A stretch of DNA of 64,000 nucleotides from assembly GCA_030674155.1 (NCBI GenBank), contig CM060323.1:4208804-4272803 (forward strand). The letters run 5' to 3'. A model generated the notes under the pieces. It ran no database searches. It saw only the letters and a program-made list of their open reading frames with translations, and was not told where the DNA came from. How positions within the stretch are numbered: position 1 is the first letter of the stretch; every line of letters begins with the position of its first letter. A program made the position numbers and the translations under genes. Origin of the DNA: Stramonita haemastoma (Eukaryota; Mollusca; Gastropoda; Neogastropoda; Muricidae). Shown here piece after piece: positions 1 to 11,560 of this stretch.

Positions 1-334
1 GATTATAGTGGAGATGCCTTGCCCACAGTACATCCCCACTCTCTTGGCCAAGAGGGCATAAGGACAGTCAGCGTTGGAGATGTTCAAAGGCCAACTAGCC
101 CCCAGGGCTGCAGCACATAAGGACTGTGCAAGTCAAGCGTCCTAGTCAGAGAGTCATAGTCGATCACTAAAGACTAAGCTGTAAAGTGGAATTTCATGAG
201 TGGGAAAGCCACTGGTCATACAGCCTCTCACTTTGCTGTTGCCCCCAGCATCGATGGTTTAATCAAGAACTGGGATAAAGCCCAGGCACTGAACTTATAC
301 CTGGAAATTCATCTTTTACATACCTATATACCTA

Positions 335-602
335 GGGGATGGGATAGCTCGCTTTCCCCCAGCCAATGTTAAGCAGCATTGAGCGTAATCACTAAGTGGA
401 TGGGTGACCATTTGCTCGCCTTGGCTTCAGTACAGTCCTGCTGTAATCGAGTACCTGCCCTCTTTAGGGTCAGAGAAGGTAAAGTAGCAAGGGAGAGGAG
501 ATGGGTGCCGCCCTCAATATGCTAGCCCCTGGAGAATCTGAGGTCTCTGATGCCTAGCTCCCTTACGACCACAGAAGTTATGGGATACCTTTACTTTTAC
601 GT
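335..602 (+). repeat. tRNA/5S-chimeric SINE, copy 1 (family B)
   Basis: The head is short here (GGATAGCTCGCTTTCC). It is followed at 368-410 by a stretch resembling the 5S rRNA internal control region (TTAAGCAGCATTGAGCG, then GTGGATGGGTGACC). The body is shared with four other copies and contains CCTCTTTAGGGTCAG and a CTGAGGTCTCTGATGCC block. It ends in an ACCTTTACTTTTAC tail. The box A half of the head is partly deleted in this copy. Confidence 0.8.
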
Positions 603-654
603 ACCTACCATTTGCCTAACCACTAACCCACTTACTTATCTGTCAGTCTGTCTA

Positions 655-1016
655 TGTCTTTCTACCTACCTACCTACCTACCTTCTTACCTACCTACCTA
701 CTTACCTAGCTATCTACTTCCCTCCCTAACTTCCTCCCTCCCTACCTACCTACCTACCTCCCTCTCTCCCTCCCTAACTACCTACCTACCTACCTACCGA
801 CCTACCTACCAACCTACTTACCTACCTACCGACAGACCGACCAACCGACCGACCTACCTACCTACCTACCTACCTACCTACCTACCTACCTACCTACCTA
901 CCTACCTACCTACCTACCTACCTACCTACCTACCCACCCACCCACCTACCTACCCACCCTCCCTCCATACCCACCCACCTACCTACCTACCTACCTACCT
1001 ACCTACCTACCTACGT
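655..1016. repeat. (CCTA)n tetranucleotide tract
   Basis: Imperfect CCTA/CCTC/CCCA repeats run for about 360 bp. The 135-residue open frame across it (YLPT repeats) is a by-product of the repeat and is not a gene. A second, shorter CCTTG then CCTAC tract lies at 1178-1270. Confidence 0.95.
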
Positions 1017-1092
1017 ATGGTTCCTTATGGTTCCTTACTTTTGGTATTTGGATCATTATAATTGTTGTTGTGTAGTTGAGGCTTTTTTTATT

Positions 1093-1178
1093 TATCTTAA
1101 TGTTATTCCTGAAAAGGGCGGGGACTGGATGTAAAAAAGCACACGAGTGCTTATCTATTATCCTCGAATAAAAGAATT
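1093..1178 (+). repeat. 3' tail fragment of SINE family A
   Basis: Only the last ~85 bp of family A are present. These are the hallmark GGGGACTGGATGTAAAAAAG, a GTGCTTAT...ATTATCCTCG motif and an AATAAAAGAAT tail. The element is 5'-truncated. Confidence 0.8.
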
Positions 1179-1326
1179 TTGCCTTGCCTTGCCTTGCCTT
1201 GCCTACCTACCCACCCACCGACCCACCTACCTACCAACCTACCTCCCTCCTCCCTCCCTCCCTCCCTCTTTACCTCTCCACTCCCATGTCACTGATGGCT
1301 GTCTGTGTACCTGTGTGCTCACTCAG

Positions 1327-3103
1327 ATCAGCGCGGCCGGCAGCAAGGGGTGGACGGGGCTGCAGTCCCTGTGGGACAGAGACAACAAGACTCAGCTGAC
1401 AGAGCCGCCCAGCGGACCCCCACCTGAGAAGACCTCCTGCTCAGCCTGGCTCTGCCCTCCAGGTAGGTGTAGGATTCCTGACACACTGACTGACTGCAGG
1501 TGAAGTCTGAGGTAGAGGCTTCAAGGATTTATCATTTATACAATCTCTCTGGAGCTAAGTGGTCAGAGTGCTCGCTTCCCCACGTCAAGTTTAGCAGCGT
1601 CAAGCGTGGTTATGAGTTGGATGGGTGACTGTTTGCATGCCTTGGTTTCTGTACAGTCCCCCAGTTCACCCAGCTGTAAATGGGTACCTGCCCTCTTTAG
1701 AGTCAGGGAAGGTAAAGCAGCGAGGAAGAGGAGATGGGCGCCGCCCTCAACATGCTGGCCCCTAGAGAAGCTGAGGTCTCTGATGCCTCGCTACCCTACG
1801 ACTGCCTAGGTTATGGGACTCCTTTTTACTACAATCTCTGAATGATATAGATAATGATTTTTTTTTCAGGATGACCGACCAACTGCAGTTGAAGTCTGAG
1901 TTAGAGGCATCAATGATTTACCATTTAGCTAATTTATTATTCATGGAAAAATTGTTTATTCATTTTATTCCGTAGACCCTTCTGAAAGGGTATTACGAAG
2001 GTAAAACAGATAGTGAGATGGATAGGGAGGGAGGTAGGGGGAGGAAGGGAAGGAGAGAGAGTGTTTGTGTGCATGTGTGTGCACATGCGCATGTTGCATG
2101 TGCGCACTTGCATTAGTATATATGTTAAGATCAATGAAGTGTTTCTCAACTGGCATTTGTTTTCAATGTTAGCATTGGTGACTATTGCAGCAGTTCACAA
2201 TGTTAGACATTGTGATGACATTGCCAGCAGTCCAGAAGATCATCAAAACATCAGGGATACTTTGTGAATCATGACTCCATGCCATTCTGTCCCAGAACAT
2301 AACCAATACTTTATGAACCACGATTCTGTGTCATTCTGTCTGTCTGTCTGTCTGTCTGTACTGTATGACTGAAGACTATGTCATTGTCATTCTCTCTGCC
2401 CACAGACATCCCGGGGCAGCCGCCTGCTGTCAGAGGACGACGACTGGCCAGACACCCCGCCGACAGCAAAGCCACCACAGACAACAACTCCACCCACCTC
2501 CACCACCACCCCTCCTCCTCCACCACCTCCCACACCACCCCCACCCCCACCAACACCACCCCCCACCTCCACCCCCTCTTCACCCCGTCCCCACCCTCAC
2601 CACCACCAACACCACCACCACCACCAACAGTCCGCGATGTCGGCCCAAAGCGGAGAAGAGAAACCCGCTGCAGCAGCAGCAGCACCCCCCCATCCCCCGC
2701 CAAGTGGACGTCCTGGACCAGGAGGAGGAGACGGACGTCTGGCTGCCGGACGACAGCGCCCATCGCGGGATCCTGGACACGACAAGAAGAAATCCACGCG
2801 GGAGTCCAAACGCCCCTCCCCCGCTTCAAGCACAAAATCACCTCCTCCTCCTTCTCCAGTTCTAAGGCAGAGTGGCGGGGAGAAAGGCTTCAGCGCCCTG
2901 GGCAAGCTGAAGGGGCCGTCCTTCGGCAAGCTGCTCAACGCAGACTGCGACGAGGGGGAGATGGACGGGGGTGGGGTGGGGGGTTGTCGTTGTCATCGTC
3001 GACGTCGGTGGGCTGTGAGAACCAGGTGTGGGCGGGGGATGATGACGACGAAGACGCCCAGTGGAGGATGATCGAGCAGAGAGCCGCGCCGAAGAACCAG
3101 TGA
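1327..3103 (+). CDS. Unrecognised gene, 3' part: one internal exon and the terminal coding exon
   Basis: An exon at 1327-1462 is bounded by CACTCAG and CAG|GTAGGT. It is open only in the frame beginning ISAAGSKGWTGLQSLW. The terminal exon starts after CCCACAG at 2406, and the most natural stop is TGA at 3101-3103 (ending RAAPKNQ). GC-rich-third-position coding character moves between frames within this exon: SRLLSEDDDWPDTPP near 2420, VDVLDQEEETDVWLPDD near 2705, FKHKITSSSFSSSK near 2825, EKGFSALGKLKGPSFGKLL near 2880, and VWAGDDDDEDAQWRMIEQ near 3030. No single frame is convincing throughout, which points to several 1-base indels in the assembly. The predicted protein end is low-complexity: Pro-rich, a His/Gln run, then a Ser-rich and acidic end. 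I see no domain I can name. Upstream exons lie outside the window. Confidence 0.55.
1549..1832 (+). repeat. tRNA/5S-chimeric SINE, copy 2 (family B)
   Basis: A box-A-like head (GCTAAGTGGTCAGAG) is followed by the 5S-like segment at 1589-1631 (TTTAGCAGCGTCAAGCG, then TTGGATGGGTGACTG). The common body and a GGTTATGGGACTCC end follow. It lies in the intron between the two visible exons of the first gene. Confidence 0.8.
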
Positions 3104-3130
3104 TGTTGAGAGGAGTGGGGGTGGTGGTGA

Positions 3131-3330
3131 CCCCAGCTGTCAGTTTCCCCCAGTTTCAGCTCCTCCTCTCCCTTGCTAATTAAATTAATCCAACCCATCC
3201 AGGCTTAGGTGGGGCTTAGCTCATGCTGGAGCTGACCTGACCACGCTTGGACTAGGTCAAAGGAAAGGGTGCGCTACAATCATACAGCACTCTTGATGGA
3301 GTGGTGTGTTGTATTGGTGTGCTGTTTGAG
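3131..3330 (+). mobile_element. MITE-like element, related to the foldback at 21.3-21.7 kb
   Basis: It shares ordered blocks with 21283-21670: CTGTCAGTTTCCCCCAGTTT, an ATTAATCCAACCCATCC block, GACCTGACCACGCTTGGACT, and AAAGGAAAGGGTGCGCTA. Two diverged copies of the same non-coding unit in unrelated genes indicate a dispersed non-autonomous element. No transposase frame or clear target-site duplication was seen. Confidence 0.6.
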
Positions 3331-4089
3331 GTCACTGATGAAACATGCAATCCTCGGCAAATTTTGGGTTTGTTAAGTCCGCCAGCGCTGGAGTTGAAGC
3401 CATGTTCAAGACTTTGAAGACAACTTTTGTGTGTTGTGTTTGTGTGACGAGTCTTTCATTCAAAGACATGTTAGAACTCCGTCGTTTCCTTAACAAAAAA
3501 AGAAGAGGACCATAGTTGCTTCGGTTCCTTTTTCCTGGTGGGTGATGAACCGTGTATTATTGTTCAATGCAGTTTTTTGTTATGCATTATTTTGACCAAG
3601 GTTTTAACCAAGCTGACTGCATGATTATGAACACTTTTTTTTTTTTTGGTCTGGTGTCAGTTTTGATTCATGAAATCTCTCTCTACTACGCCTGGTGGAT
3701 TTTTACGCTAGTATTATGCGCTGTGCTGTCTTTTTCTTCCTTTTTCTTAAAAAATCTGTTCGCTTTTAAAAAAAACAACTTTTTCTTAGATCTGTATTCT
3801 AGTTTGATTTTTGTTTTGTTTCAAATTTCATTGATCATGTTGAGAAGATATTACTGGCATATTTTATTGCTAGCAAATATTGATTATGATCAAGCTACTT
3901 CCCATTCCCCCCTCCCCCCCCCCCCATGCCCCTCATTTCATCTGTCCATGTTTTTCTATGGTGCATATTGTATGCATTGTAAAGATAGAATATGAGGGAT
4001 GTGGTTTGACTGTTGTGTATGTTGTTGTGTTGTGATTGGTGATTGGTTAAGTCCAATGTCAGCGCACTTTGTTAACAATTCAAGGAGTG

Positions 4090-4330
4090 GACATTCCATG
4101 TGTGTGTGTCGTTGTTGTGTCTGTGTGTGTGTCTGTGTGGTGTTGTGCTGTGTGTGTGTGTGTTTGCATGTGTGTGTGTGTCTCTGTGTGTGTACATGTA
4201 TGTGTGTGTTTCTGTGTATGTGTGTGTGCATGTATATGTGAGTTCATGTGTGTGTGTGTGTGTGTGTGTGTTTCTGTGCGCTTGTGTGTGTTGGTGTCTG
4301 TGTCTCGTGTGTGTGTGAGCACGTGCATAC
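4090..4330. repeat. (TG)n microsatellite
   Basis: Imperfect TG repeats are interrupted by TC, TTG and CATG. The Cys/Val and His/Thr open frames here are repeat artefacts. Confidence 0.95.
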
Positions 4331-4639
4331 ATGCATGCATGCGTGCTACTGCTCTTTTTTTTGTTGTTTTCGTTTTGAGAATGTTCTGGAAAAGGGGTCA
4401 TATGCCAGGATTATTAAAGCTGCAGTCTGTACATAGTGTGCCTAAGTGTTGTCATCGTGTTTAAAGTACGTGAATTGTATGCTGTGCATATGGTCATAGT
4501 CTGTAGAAAATGACTAAGCATTGTTTGTGAACAGTTCAGTGACATTAAAATCTGTGATCTGCTGAAAACTCAAAAAAAAAAAAAAAAAGAACCCAAACAT
4601 GCTTACAGTTTTAACTTGTAAGGTTGGTATTGCTGCTGC

Positions 4640-4776
4640 TGCTTCTCTCTGTGTCTGTCTCTCTCTCTTCTCTGTCTGTCTGTCTGTCTCTGTCTCTGTC
4701 TGTCTGTCTCTCTCTTCTCTCTCTTCTCTTTTCTCTCTGTCTCTGTCTTCTCTCTCTGTCTTCTCTTCTCTCTCTG

Positions 4777-4849
<73 letters not shown>

Positions 4850-5186
4850 TCTCTCTCTCTCTCCTCCCCAAAATAAACAAAGCATGTTCACTTTCTCCCC
4901 TTTTTTCTGAATTTGATTTATGCTGATTTTTCTCTTTTTTTTTTTTTGAAGAGGCTAATGTAAAAAAAGGATTTGTCATGATTATTCAAATAGCCCTTGT
5001 GAAATAAAACTGTTTCAATCCAATTAAATTCTTGTTCTCCTTTTTGTCTTCTTCTGCCTCTGTCTGTCTGTCTGGTCTGTCTGTCTTGTCTGTCTCTTTA
5101 TCTCTGTCTGTCTGCTCTGTCTGTCTGTCTCTTGTCTGTCTGTCTTTTCTGGTCTGTCTGTCTGTCTGTCTGTCTCTCTTCTCTCT

Positions 5187-5261
<75 letters not shown>

Positions 5262-5363
5262 GTCTGTCTGTTCTGTCTGTCTTCGTCTCTCTCTGTCTCT
5301 CTCTCTCTGTCTCTCTCTGTCTTCTCTCTTTCCTCTCTCTCTCTGTCTCTCTCTGTCTTCTCT

Positions 5364-5452
<89 letters not shown>

Positions 5453-5455
5453 CTT
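4640..5455. repeat. Two (TC)n/(TGTC)n microsatellite blocks
   Basis: Pyrimidine repeats occupy 4640-4863 and 5050-5455, separated by ~190 bp of AT-rich DNA that carries the poly(A) signals. Long Ser/Leu or Arg/Glu open frames on the two strands come from the repeat. Confidence 0.95.
5003..5008 (+). terminator. Poly(A) signal AATAAA, likely end of the first gene
   Basis: Canonical AATAAA in unique sequence, followed within 40 bp by T-rich, TGTC-containing DNA. It is the last such signal before the repeat block. Confidence 0.4.
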
Positions 5456-6314
5456 ATAGGAGGTGACAAGTGAGCAAGAAAGTATATATATAAATTCACA
5501 ATGATTGACTGTGACCAACAGGTAAATCAGCAAAAAAAAAAACCCAAACCAAAAGCAATAACAAAATTGCTGCACATATGGAGTCAAAATAGTATAACAG
5601 TAAGTATAGTTTTCAATTATTGCTATATATGAACATTGACAGAAAGTTTAAAAAAACAACAACCCAACAACAAAAACTGAAGGTGTATTAACCAAGAAAG
5701 CGACTGTGCCTTCTATGAATCGGCCAGTGTGTCATATGTGTCACCCATGATTGTGGTCCATAGTTTGCCCAGAAATTCTAACATTTTCCCAAACCTTAGT
5801 CATCTTGCTACTAGAAATAAATCTAGGATTGTTAAACAACAGCAGTCAATGAAAATGACTAACCTCTTTATTTTTTCTGTCAACCAGCCTGTTTCATGAA
5901 GGAATTGATGATTGATATGCACAGGACAGAACTATGCTGTTTGCTTGTTATCATTCATTAGTTTAGTTTTGTTTGTGATATTGGTGAATTATGTGTGGAA
6001 AATGTGTGCGAATTAAAAACAAAAATGTTAACAGACAGAAAGAAACCGTTGATCTTTTGCTATCTGTAACCGAAAGTGTGTTTTGCCCATATTTGAACTG
6101 ATCTTCTGTCTTGAATGAACAAAACAGATTAGTGACAAATGTTCCGTTTTTTACATTTCCAGTTTAAGACATTTCTTCAGAATCAGTGGGGGGAGTGGGG
6201 GGGGGGGGTGTTATTGTTGTTTCTCTTAGGCTTTATTTTTTCTGAGATAGACTTCGTCTCTAGCTTGCTCTATATTTTTGTGTGAAGTGAAAAGATATGT
6301 AATTGTATCTGTAG

Positions 6315-6352
6315 ATTCCACCACACACACACAACACATGCCAACACACACA

Positions 6353-6436
<84 letters not shown>

Positions 6437-6446
6437 ACACACATGT
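6315..6446. repeat. (CA)n microsatellite
   Basis: Almost pure CA repeat of about 130 bp. Confidence 0.95.
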
Positions 6447-6582
6447 TGTGTATGTGTGTTTGTTTGGTGTGTGTTGATCTGATCCTCACTGTATCTTTAA
6501 TAACATAAAAGAAACTATTGATGATTTTTACATGGGTTTTTTTTTACAAATTAGAATGAATGAAGGAAAAAAATAATATATT

Positions 6583-6718
6583 TTCCATCATCTAATTCAA
6601 AGTCTTAACAACCTGTTTTTAAAGTTTTCCATCAACTAATTCAAAGTCTTAACAACCTGCTTTTAAAGTTTTCCATAACTAATTCAAAGTCTTAACAAAA
6701 CCTGTTTTTAAAGTTTCA
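6583..6718. repeat. ~44-bp tandem repeat, three copies
   Basis: Each unit contains CTAATTCAAAGTCTTAACAA followed by CCTG(T/C)TTTTAAAG. The copies are nearly identical, so the duplication is recent. Confidence 0.9.
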
Positions 6719-6862
6719 TACACAAACTTGCAGGAACTGGTTTGGGTGATTCTATGTTACCAGAAATATCAGGCAGGCCAGGGTGTGAAGGAAAGGGGAA
6801 AAGGTCTCTGGGATGAGTGAGTTGATTTCAACACAAAACACAACTCCTTCACAGGGGAGGGG

Positions 6863-7152
6863 GACAGTATAGCCTAGTGGTTAGAGTGATGTGCTCGTGA
6901 GCTGCTGACCCAGGTTTGAATCTCAATCAAGGGGATTTTCCCACTGGAGTAACATCAGGGCCAACTCCACTCCCCTGAAAAGTTCTTCAGCTTTAAAACC
7001 TGTTCCGCTTTTTGGAAGAATAGGCCATTATATGCTGTGGGAACGGATGACAAAATTTGAGGAAAACTGCTTACACACAGGGACTGGATGTAAAAAAGCT
7101 CACAAGTGCTTATTCCATTATCCTCGAAAAAAAGAATAAATAAATAAATCTC
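6863..7152 (+). repeat. SINE family A, near full length
   Basis: A tRNA-like head (TAGCCTAGTGGTTAGAG as box A, AGGTTTGAATCTC as box B) is followed by the family body. The tail is GACTGGATGTAAAAAAGC, a CATTATCCTCG motif and (AATA)n. Confidence 0.85.
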
Positions 7153-7244
7153 AGTTTCATTTTTAGAGATGTGAGCAGCATTACGTGAAGACGTAGTGTT
7201 GTGGGGTAGTTCTGCTGCCAAGTGAGAGTAATCATCACATGTTC

Positions 7245-7246
<2 letters not shown>

Positions 7247-7282
<36 letters not shown>

Positions 7283-7355
7283 GTCTTGTCTTGTCTTCTT
7301 CTCTCTCTCTGTCTGTCTGTCTGTCTGTCTCTCTCTGTCTTCTCTCTCTCTCTCT

Positions 7356-7439
<84 letters not shown>

Positions 7440-7455
7440 CCTCTCCTCTCTCTCA
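7247..7455. repeat. (TC)n microsatellite
   Basis: Pyrimidine repeat with a TGTC-rich middle, about 210 bp. Confidence 0.95.
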
Positions 7456-7785
7456 TTATTCAGTTGTGTTTTAATTTAATCTGCTGGGTAAAAGTATTTT
7501 GAGGTATACCTGCTTGTTGATCGAATCCTATGGTGACGATGGCAAAGACTAAACTTATTGTGGTGGATTACGACTCTCTCCTTTTGCTGCTGAATCTAAA
7601 GGACAGGGTTTTACAGGCAGGCAGAAAGGCAAAATTGGAATATAGCATAGCATTCGTCTCAATGTAGCTCATCAGCATTAGCAACGCTGAGCAGTAATAT
7701 ATTTTTGTACTGTCCTGTGACTGCTTGATCTATTGATTTGTTACGTATGACATGCTGTGTGTGCATGCCAGAGAGGGACACACCT

Positions 7786-7936
7786 TTTGTTCTGTGTGTG
7801 TGTGAGTGGTGTGTGTGTGTGGTGTGTTGTGTGTGTGTTGTTGTGTGTGTGTGTGTGTTGTGTGTGTTGTGTGTGTTGGTGTGTGTGTGTGTGGTGTGTT
7901 GTGTTGTGTGGTGTGTGTGTGTGTGTGTGTGTGGGG

Positions 7937-7983
<47 letters not shown>

Positions 7984-8042
7984 TGTGTGTTGTGTGATTG
8001 GTGTTGTGTGGTTGTGTGTTGTGTTGTGTTGTTGTTGTGTGG
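7786..8042. repeat. (TG)n microsatellite
   Basis: TG repeats with many TTG interruptions. A second, pure TG tract is at 8218-8268. Confidence 0.95.
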
Positions 8043-8218
8043 TGATTACTGCCATATATAGCTGATTAAATTTGTTTCAAAATATTTATTGAGAGCAGAT
8101 GATATGGATCATGTGTTCAGTTTAACTAAAGAAAATGACAAGGAAATAATCATGACCCAGATCAGTGTGGTCAGTTCAGTGGATGCATGTAAAATATTTT
8201 TTTCCATTGCAGAAATGG

Positions 8219-8270
<52 letters not shown>

Positions 8271-8409
8271 GCTTTCACAAAAACTGTCCTGTTCCAAAAG
8301 GCATTTTGTTCATTGATTTCTAGGATATGCAAGTGGATAGAATACTGTGTGACTGGGTTTAGCCTGAGCTTCTCTATCATTAAAGAATTAAGATGTATGC
8401 TTGTTTTGT

Positions 8410-8760
8410 TCTTTCAAGAGCAGTCTTCTTCTTCTCTTTCTCCTTCTTTTTCTTCTTGCTCTTGTTCTTTTTCTCTTTCTACTTCATTTTTTTCTTCTTT
8501 TTGTTTTGTTTTATACTTCTCTTTCTTTTTCTTTCCTCTCTTTTTACCCTTTTCTTTTCATTCACCTCCTTCTTCTTATCATCCAATTTCTTCTCCTCGT
8601 ATTTCTTTTAATTCTCCTTTTTACTTTTGTAATCTTCTTTTGTTTTTTTTTTTTTCCCTCTTGTTCTTTTCTTCATTTTTTCCTCATATCTTTCTCTTCT
8701 TCCTTTTTGTTTTCTTCCTCTCTTTCTTTTGCTCTTGTTTTTGCAACATCTTCTTGAAGG
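8410..8760. repeat. Pyrimidine-rich low-complexity tract
   Basis: About 350 bp of irregular TTC/TTTC on the + strand. The Phe/Ser/Leu-rich open frames here are composition effects. Confidence 0.85.
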
Positions 8761-8797
8761 GCAGTCAACAGTCAGACTTTAAATGCTGGTGCTGTGG

Positions 8798-9091
8798 ACA
8801 GGATAGCTCAGTGGTCAGAGCACTCCTTTCCCCACAGCCAATGTTAAGCAGCATCGAGCGGGGTTACTAAGTGGATGGGTGACCGTTTGCGTACCTTGGC
8901 TTCAGCACAGCAGTCCCCCAGTTCACCCAGCTGTAAATGGGTACCTGCCCTCTTTAGGGTCAGGAAGGTAAGGCAGCAAAGGAAAGGAGATGGGCGCCGC
9001 CCTCAATGTGCTGGCCCCTAGAGAAGCTGAGGTCTCTGACGCCTCGCTCCCCTTTGACCACACAGGCAATGGGACACCTTTACCTTTTTTT
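8798..9091 (+). repeat. tRNA/5S-chimeric SINE, copy 3 (family B), best preserved
   Basis: A full head GATAGCTCAGTGGTCAGAGC fits the tRNA box A consensus. The 5S-like segment at 8843-8886 reads TTAAGCAGCATCGAGCG, GGTTACTAAGTGGATGGG, then TGACCG. The common body and an ACCTTTACC plus T-run end follow. It is followed by 9100-9417, where I see nothing distinctive. Confidence 0.85.
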
Positions 9092-9416
9092 CACCTTTGC
9101 TGTGGAACAGAAATAGCAATAGAGACTCATGTAAGCATAAAGCTGACTCCATCCATGACTACTGCAACAGCATGCAAGAGGGATGGAACATGTTCAGGGT
9201 GTGTTCTCCATCCAGTGGGTGGGTGTCCAGTCTCTACTCTCTTTTCTGGGGAAGGGAGGGAGGGATGTGTAGGCCCAGGTTCTCTTTCTTGTTTGCCAGA
9301 GCTGAGAGTGATTGTACAGCAGGTGCAGGGTGCTGCTGCCTGTAGGACAGTCCTGATTCTGATAGGTGCAGGAACTGGTTTTTTTTTGTGACTGGATTAT
9401 ACTATACATCACCTGG

Positions 9417-9670
9417 GGGAGGGGGGGGCCTAGTGGTTAATAGTGTCATACTTGTCCTTCAGGTGAGACTATAACCGAGGCCCGTGTGCAAATGCGCGCA
9501 GAACATCTTGCGCACGTGTCAAATCCTGTTCTGCTTTTTCATAAGGGTAGGCTATTGTGTGCCTGTGGGAACAGAAGACAAGATTGACAAAACTGCATAC
9601 ACATGGGACTGGATGTAAAAAAAAGCACATGAGTGTTTATTCCATTATTGATTTTTTTTAAAAAAAGGAT
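9417..9670 (+). repeat. SINE family A, internally deleted copy
   Basis: It has a GCCTAGTGGTTAATAG head and GTGAGACTATAACCGAGGCC, then TCAAATCCTGTTCTGC and the GACTGGATGTAAAAAA tail. The tRNA box B region is missing. A more decayed fragment of the same family follows at 9760-9912. Confidence 0.75.
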
Positions 9671-9933
9671 AAATAAAAATTAAAATTGAAAAAAAAAGCC
9701 CAACTTGTGATCTGAAAATAATGGAATACACTGGTTGAGTTTCTGATCCACTGGGTGACCTTTGCCTTTCCCCTGAAGTTGATCCTGGTACATACTGTCT
9801 CCACTCCCCTGAATGTCCTTCAGGTGAGACTATAATTATTAGATTGAGATCTGTTTGCAAATACACACAGAACACTTTGTGCACATGTCTAAAATCCTAT
9901 CCACTATTTGAAGACAAGTAGGCCAGCTATCAT

Positions 9934-11400
9934 TTTGGGATTGGTGGCACAAACCTACCCAGCATGCATGCACCTGGCTTGTTCGGCAGAGAGGGAGGGG
10001 TTCTGCCAGGTTCAATTCACCTGTGACATACTGCCTGAATAATGTCAGTGTAGTGCTGCATTGACTGAGTGAGTGAGAACAGAGTGAAGCCTGGCTAACA
10101 TAGTTATCTTCGTGAGGAGTGACTTGTCGTGTATGTGAATGTTGTTGTTGTTGCTGTTGAAAAGGGCTGATATACTTGAAAGAAAAGAAAGAGAAGTTTG
10201 AAAGGGAACTTATCAATACTAGGTGGCTGTATGGCCACCCACCAGAGCGGCCCTGCTCTAACCAAGGCAATATCAGTGCTGTATTTTGTCTGTTTCGTGC
10301 GACTCCTCTTGTCCAGTCTTTAGAATGGAGTTTACATTTTCCTTTTCAGGAAATTTCAATGTTTTGGATTTGTGATAAACTATACCAATCTTTTTTTTTT
10401 TTTTGCCATTGCTGGTATAGGGTAAGTGTTTTATGGTCAGATAATTGTGCTGTACATTTAGCTATGCTATCTCTGATTTCAGCTGTTTGGTGGATGGGTG
10501 TTAGTTGAGCATGCATGTTCCGTGTTGTTATGGAGATGTATATATACATGATATACATGATGGTGTGCTAAAATTGCACGGGTATGATTTATGTGTGAAA
10601 CAAGTTCAGTTGGTTTTTTTTGTTTGTTTGTTTTTGTGTTTTGCAATGTATTATGTCATCGATAAGTAGTAACTGTGATCGTATGCTTTAAAAAAAAAAA
10701 TGTATAAAGAGACATGGGTAATGATAATGACAATAAAAAAAAGAATACCATTGTTATGTGTGTTTATGACATTGTTTAATGTTGTTTTGGTTTTTGTTGT
10801 TGTTTTGTGTGGGTTTTTGTGGTTTTTTTGGGGGGGGGGTTGGTTTATAAACTTGATTCTTAGATTGTATATAATTTTTCTTCAGCATGTTCTCTTAGAT
10901 ATCTGGAGAATAGGTAGAGAGGTAAGCATAATTAGGTGAGTCAGTGGTCTTTAGGTAACACACACGTCTAGAAAGCAAGTAGTGCTGGTTCCATCTCCCT
11001 TTGTGTCTGAAACTTTCCCCCATCCCAGAGTGGTGGTCTGGATGCTAGATGAGACAATAAACCAAGGTCCTGTGTGCAACACATATTCAGTCTGCATAAA
11101 AGAACTCATGGTAATAAAGAGAGTTGTCCCAGGCAGCTTTTTGTAGAAAAAAGCCACTCTGATACTAGAGATTCCAAGTACACATGCTGACGGGAAAAAG
11201 AAAAGAAAAAAAAATTTGGTGATGGGCTTTCCTTGGGAAAGCAGCCCAAATTTGATTTCATGCAGATAAATCATTTGTGACATAGAGTGGTATATAATAA
11301 GTGGTATATAAATACAGAAAGAATGTAAGAAGTTCATGGTTTGGGCCTTTGTTCAAAATTTTGGTTTGAGGGAAGTGGGACAGAGGGATGGAAAGTTAGA
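9934..11400. other. Intergenic stretch with only decayed repeats
   Basis: Between the two gene ends there is a decayed repeat (9934-10090, sharing CCCAGCATGCA with the SINE at 61.9-62.2 kb), AT-rich DNA, and a degenerate SINE-like remnant near 10930-11120. I see no exon. Confidence 0.5.
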
Positions 11401-11429
11401 GATGGTATTATTGCATTTTCTTGTTTCGT

Positions 11430-11560
11430 AGGTTGATTTTGTTTGGGGGGGTGTTTGGGGTTTCATTTTGTTGGGGGTTTTTATCGTTTGGTTTTGGTGG
11501 GGGTTTTTGTGGGGGGGTTATGGGGGTTTTTGGGAGGGGGGTGTTTTGTTTTAGGTGTGT
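11430..11560 (+). repeat. G/T-rich tract with repeated G runs
   Basis: At least eight runs of four to eight G, separated by short T-rich spacers, lie on the + strand. The spacing could allow G-quadruplexes. It is not a regular telomere repeat. Confidence 0.7.

Larger units (their letters stand above)
3104..5025 (+). other. Probable 3' UTR of the first gene
   Basis: The stretch between the stop codon and an AATAAA at 5003-5008 has no supportable coding frame. It contains a foldback element (3131-3330), a (TG)n tract (4090-4330) and a (TC)n tract (4640-4863). A second AATAAA lies at 4872. The transcript end is inferred from these signals only. Confidence 0.45.

Noticed and set aside
368..410. 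A 5S rRNA gene
   Set aside because: Only ~45 bp of the internal control region is present, embedded in a dispersed SINE. The rest of 5S is absent.
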